Source of the DNA: Xanthomonas euvesicatoria pv. euvesicatoria
GTDB taxonomy: Bacteria > Pseudomonadota > Gammaproteobacteria > Xanthomonadales > Xanthomonadaceae
Direction of reading: 5' to 3'
Length of the DNA stretch: 64,000 nucleotides
Assembly (NCBI RefSeq): GCF_020880415.1
Contig: NZ_JAJIUJ010000119.1
Coordinates: forward strand, 248,001 to 312,000
Under the pieces are notes generated by a model. That model did no database searches. It worked only from the letters and a program-made list of their open reading frames with translations, and was not told the origin of the DNA. Positions 62,493 to 64,000 of this stretch are shown here, in pieces. A program made the translations under genes and the position numbers. Position 1 is the stretch's first letter. Every line of letters begins with the position of its first letter.

Positions 62493-64000
62493 ATGTCGCC
62501 TCGCCCGCTGGTTGTGCTCGGTTTGGTTGGTCTGTTGGCCCCGTTGCTGTGCAGCGCCGCCGATGGTGCCGCGCAGCGGCTCTCGATTGCCGACGTGCAG
62601 GGCGAAGACAGCCGCAGCCCGTACGACGGTCGCGTGGTGGAGGTGGAAGCAATCGTCACCGCCGATACGCGCGCGGGGCTGGCCGGCCTGTTCGTGCAGC
62701 AGCCCGGGTTCGAACCGCGGCGCTCGCATGGCCTGTTCGTCACCGGGGCCGGCAATGCCGAGCTGGCGGTGGGCGACCGCGTGCGCATCGTCGGCACCGT
62801 GCGCGAGGTTTCGGCAGGTGGCGAGGCGAGCCTGACCACCGTGGACGCCAGCAGCATCGAGCGGCTTGCCAGTGGCCAGCCGGTGCCGGTGCGCATGCTC
62901 AGCGGCCCGCCGGCCAACTGGGAAGCGCTGGAAGGCGAGCACGTGCGCATCGCCTCGCTCACGCTCAATGGCAGCGACCGCCTGGATACGTACGGCGAGC
63001 TGTTCGCCGCGTTCGGCGGACGCCTGTGGCAGCCGAGCGAGGTCGCCGCTGCCGGCACGCCGGCGTTCGCGCAGGTGCAGGCCGATAACGCACGTCGTCG
63101 CGTGTTGCTGGACGATGCGCGCAACGGCCGCAGCCCCAAGACGGTGTCGTATCTGCCGGCCGATCCGGTGTTGCGCAGCGGCAGCCTGCTCAAATCGGTC
63201 GATGGCATCGTCGATCAACGCTACGACGGCAACTATCGCATCCAGGTGCTGAGCCCACTGACCTTGCCGGCGATGCCCACAGCCGTTGCGCCGCAGGTGG
63301 GCGGCGATCTGCGTATTGCCTCGTTCAACCTGGAGAATTTCTTCAACGGCAATGGCCGTGGCGGTGGCTTCCCGACCAAGCGTGGCGCACGCACGCACGA
63401 ACAGTTCCAGGCGCAGCTGGCCAAGCTGGTCGCCACCATCGTGCCATTGGACGCCGACGTGGCTGCGTTGATGGAAGTGGAAAACGACGGCAACGGCGCC
63501 GATGCGGCGGTATCGCAACTGGTGGCCGCGCTCAACGCTGCCGGCAAGGACAAGGATTGGCAGTTCGTCGATACCGGCAGCGGCCCGGGCGACGATGCGA
63601 TCCGGGTCGGCATCCTCTATCGCAGCTCGCAGGTCACCCCGGTCGGCAAGCCGGCCACGCTGACCGGCGGGCCGTTCGAGAACCACAGTCGCGTGCCGCT
63701 GGCGCAGGCGTTTCGCAGTGCCCGCGGAGCCACCTTCGTGGTGGTCGCCAATCACTTCAAGTCCAAAGGCTGCGGCAACGCCAGTGGTGCCGACGCCGAT
63801 CAGCAGGACGGCCAGGCCTGCTGGAATGCCACCCGGACCGAATCGGCCAAGCGGTTGCACCAGTGGCTGCAGACCGACCCCACTGGCGCGCAGACCAAGC
63901 TCGCCGTGCTGCTGGGCGACTTCAATGCCTATGCGATGGAAATGCCGATGCGCAGCCTGCGCGCCAGCGGCTGGCAGGACGCGTTTGCAGTGGCCGGTGT
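62493..64000 (+). CDS. ExeM/NucH-like extracellular endonuclease, 3' end missing
   Basis: The reading frame is open from the ATG at 62493 to the window edge (502 codons). It begins with a signal peptide (PLVVLGLVGLLAPLLCSAA), then an OB-fold-like nucleic-acid domain (DGRVVEVEAIVTADTRAGLAGLFVQQPGFEPRRSHGLFV), and from about residue 280 an endonuclease/exonuclease/phosphatase domain: DLRIASFNLENFF, VAALMEVENDGNGADA, VVVANHFKSKGCG and LLGDFNAYAMEMPM. The Cys pair in SKGCG..QACWNATR is typical of extracellular ExeM-type DNases. It probably degrades extracellular DNA. The stop codon lies beyond the window. Confidence 0.9.
   Translation, partial: MSPRPLVVLGLVGLLAPLLCSAADGAAQRLSIADVQGEDSRSPYDGRVVEVEAIVTADTRAGLAGLFVQQPGFEPRRSHGLFVTGAGNAELAVGDRVRIVGTVREVSAGGEASLTTVDASSIERLASGQPVPVRMLSGPPANWEALEGEHVRIASLTLNGSDRLDTYGELFAAFGGRLWQPSEVAAAGTPAFAQVQADNARRRVLLDDARNGRSPKTVSYLPADPVLRSGSLLKSVDGIVDQRYDGNYRIQVLSPLTLPAMPTAVAPQVGGDLRIASFNLENFFNGNGRGGGFPTKRGARTHEQFQAQLAKLVATIVPLDADVAALMEVENDGNGADAAVSQLVAALNAAGKDKDWQFVDTGSGPGDDAIRVGILYRSSQVTPVGKPATLTGGPFENHSRVPLAQAFRSARGATFVVVANHFKSKGCGNASGADADQQDGQACWNATRTESAKRLHQWLQTDPTGAQTKLAVLLGDFNAYAMEMPMRSLRASGWQDAFAVAG

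Overview
The window is a GC-rich chromosomal segment of a gammaproteobacterium, almost certainly a Xanthomonas. Lineage markers are an Ax21-family outer-membrane protein, an oleABCD long-chain olefin cluster whose OleA and OleB active-site positions fit the published X. campestris enzymes, the cyclic-GMP pair (cNMP-GGDEF protein plus class III cyclase) described in X. campestris, and a yibN-secB-gpsA block. I assign 59 protein genes, two of them cut by the window edges. I see no tRNA or rRNA gene, insertion sequence, prophage or CRISPR array.

Layout. 1-5.3 kb: partial GT25 glycosyltransferase, a thioesterase-like protein, a small secreted protein, yibN-secB-gpsA, then ax21 on the minus strand. 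5.6-13.2 kb: poxB, a histidine kinase/sigma-54 activator pair, two tandem genes built from the same duplicated ~70-residue module (the first behind a very good sigma-54 promoter), and an MFS transporter. 13.5-15.2 kb: trmL and two small exported proteins. 15.3-22.6 kb: oleA, an inserted fic gene flanked by a 14-bp direct repeat, oleB, a minus-strand YkgJ-type gene, oleC, oleD and a DUF1328 peptide. 22.8-33.2 kb: housekeeping genes (ddlA, ubiJ-ubiB, cupin, truC, DUF2059, arfB, acyltransferase, asparaginase, dcp). 33.5-40.3 kb: an SDR/MBL-fold pair divergent from a TetR gene with palindromic operators, a VOC protein, an AraC regulator, a CPA2 antiporter and a LysR regulator divergent from the glyoxylate-shunt genes aceB-aceA (40.4-43.5 kb, with a strong terminator).

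43.8-49.2 kb is the most unusual part. A cNMP-binding GGDEF protein is followed 3 bp later by a membrane-anchored class III nucleotide cyclase with a TPR-rich C-terminal half. Next come a small NHLP/Nif11-like peptide gene on the opposite strand and a SagB-like nitroreductase-fold dehydrogenase. Together they look like a poorly characterised RiPP-type peptide maturation system wired to a second-messenger circuit. Base composition falls from about 65% to about 50-58% GC just after the cyclase membrane segment and stays low to the end of the dehydrogenase, which suggests that part was exchanged or acquired.

49.2-58.2 kb: an S9 peptidase lipoprotein, three leucine-catabolism genes (liuA, liuB, liuD; hydratase and HMG-CoA lyase genes absent) with a divergent TetR regulator, and an Xre/RES toxin-antitoxin pair with direct repeats around its -10 box. 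58.3-64 kb: an iron-linked membrane module (DUF4198, DUF3649, PepSY, DUF3325) behind a Fur-box-like palindrome, a membrane-anchored cytochrome c5, and the start of an ExeM-like extracellular nuclease gene that runs off the window.

Family identities rest on reading motifs by eye. Operators, promoters and horizontal transfer are inferences from the sequence. Locus names from other strains are recalled from memory.
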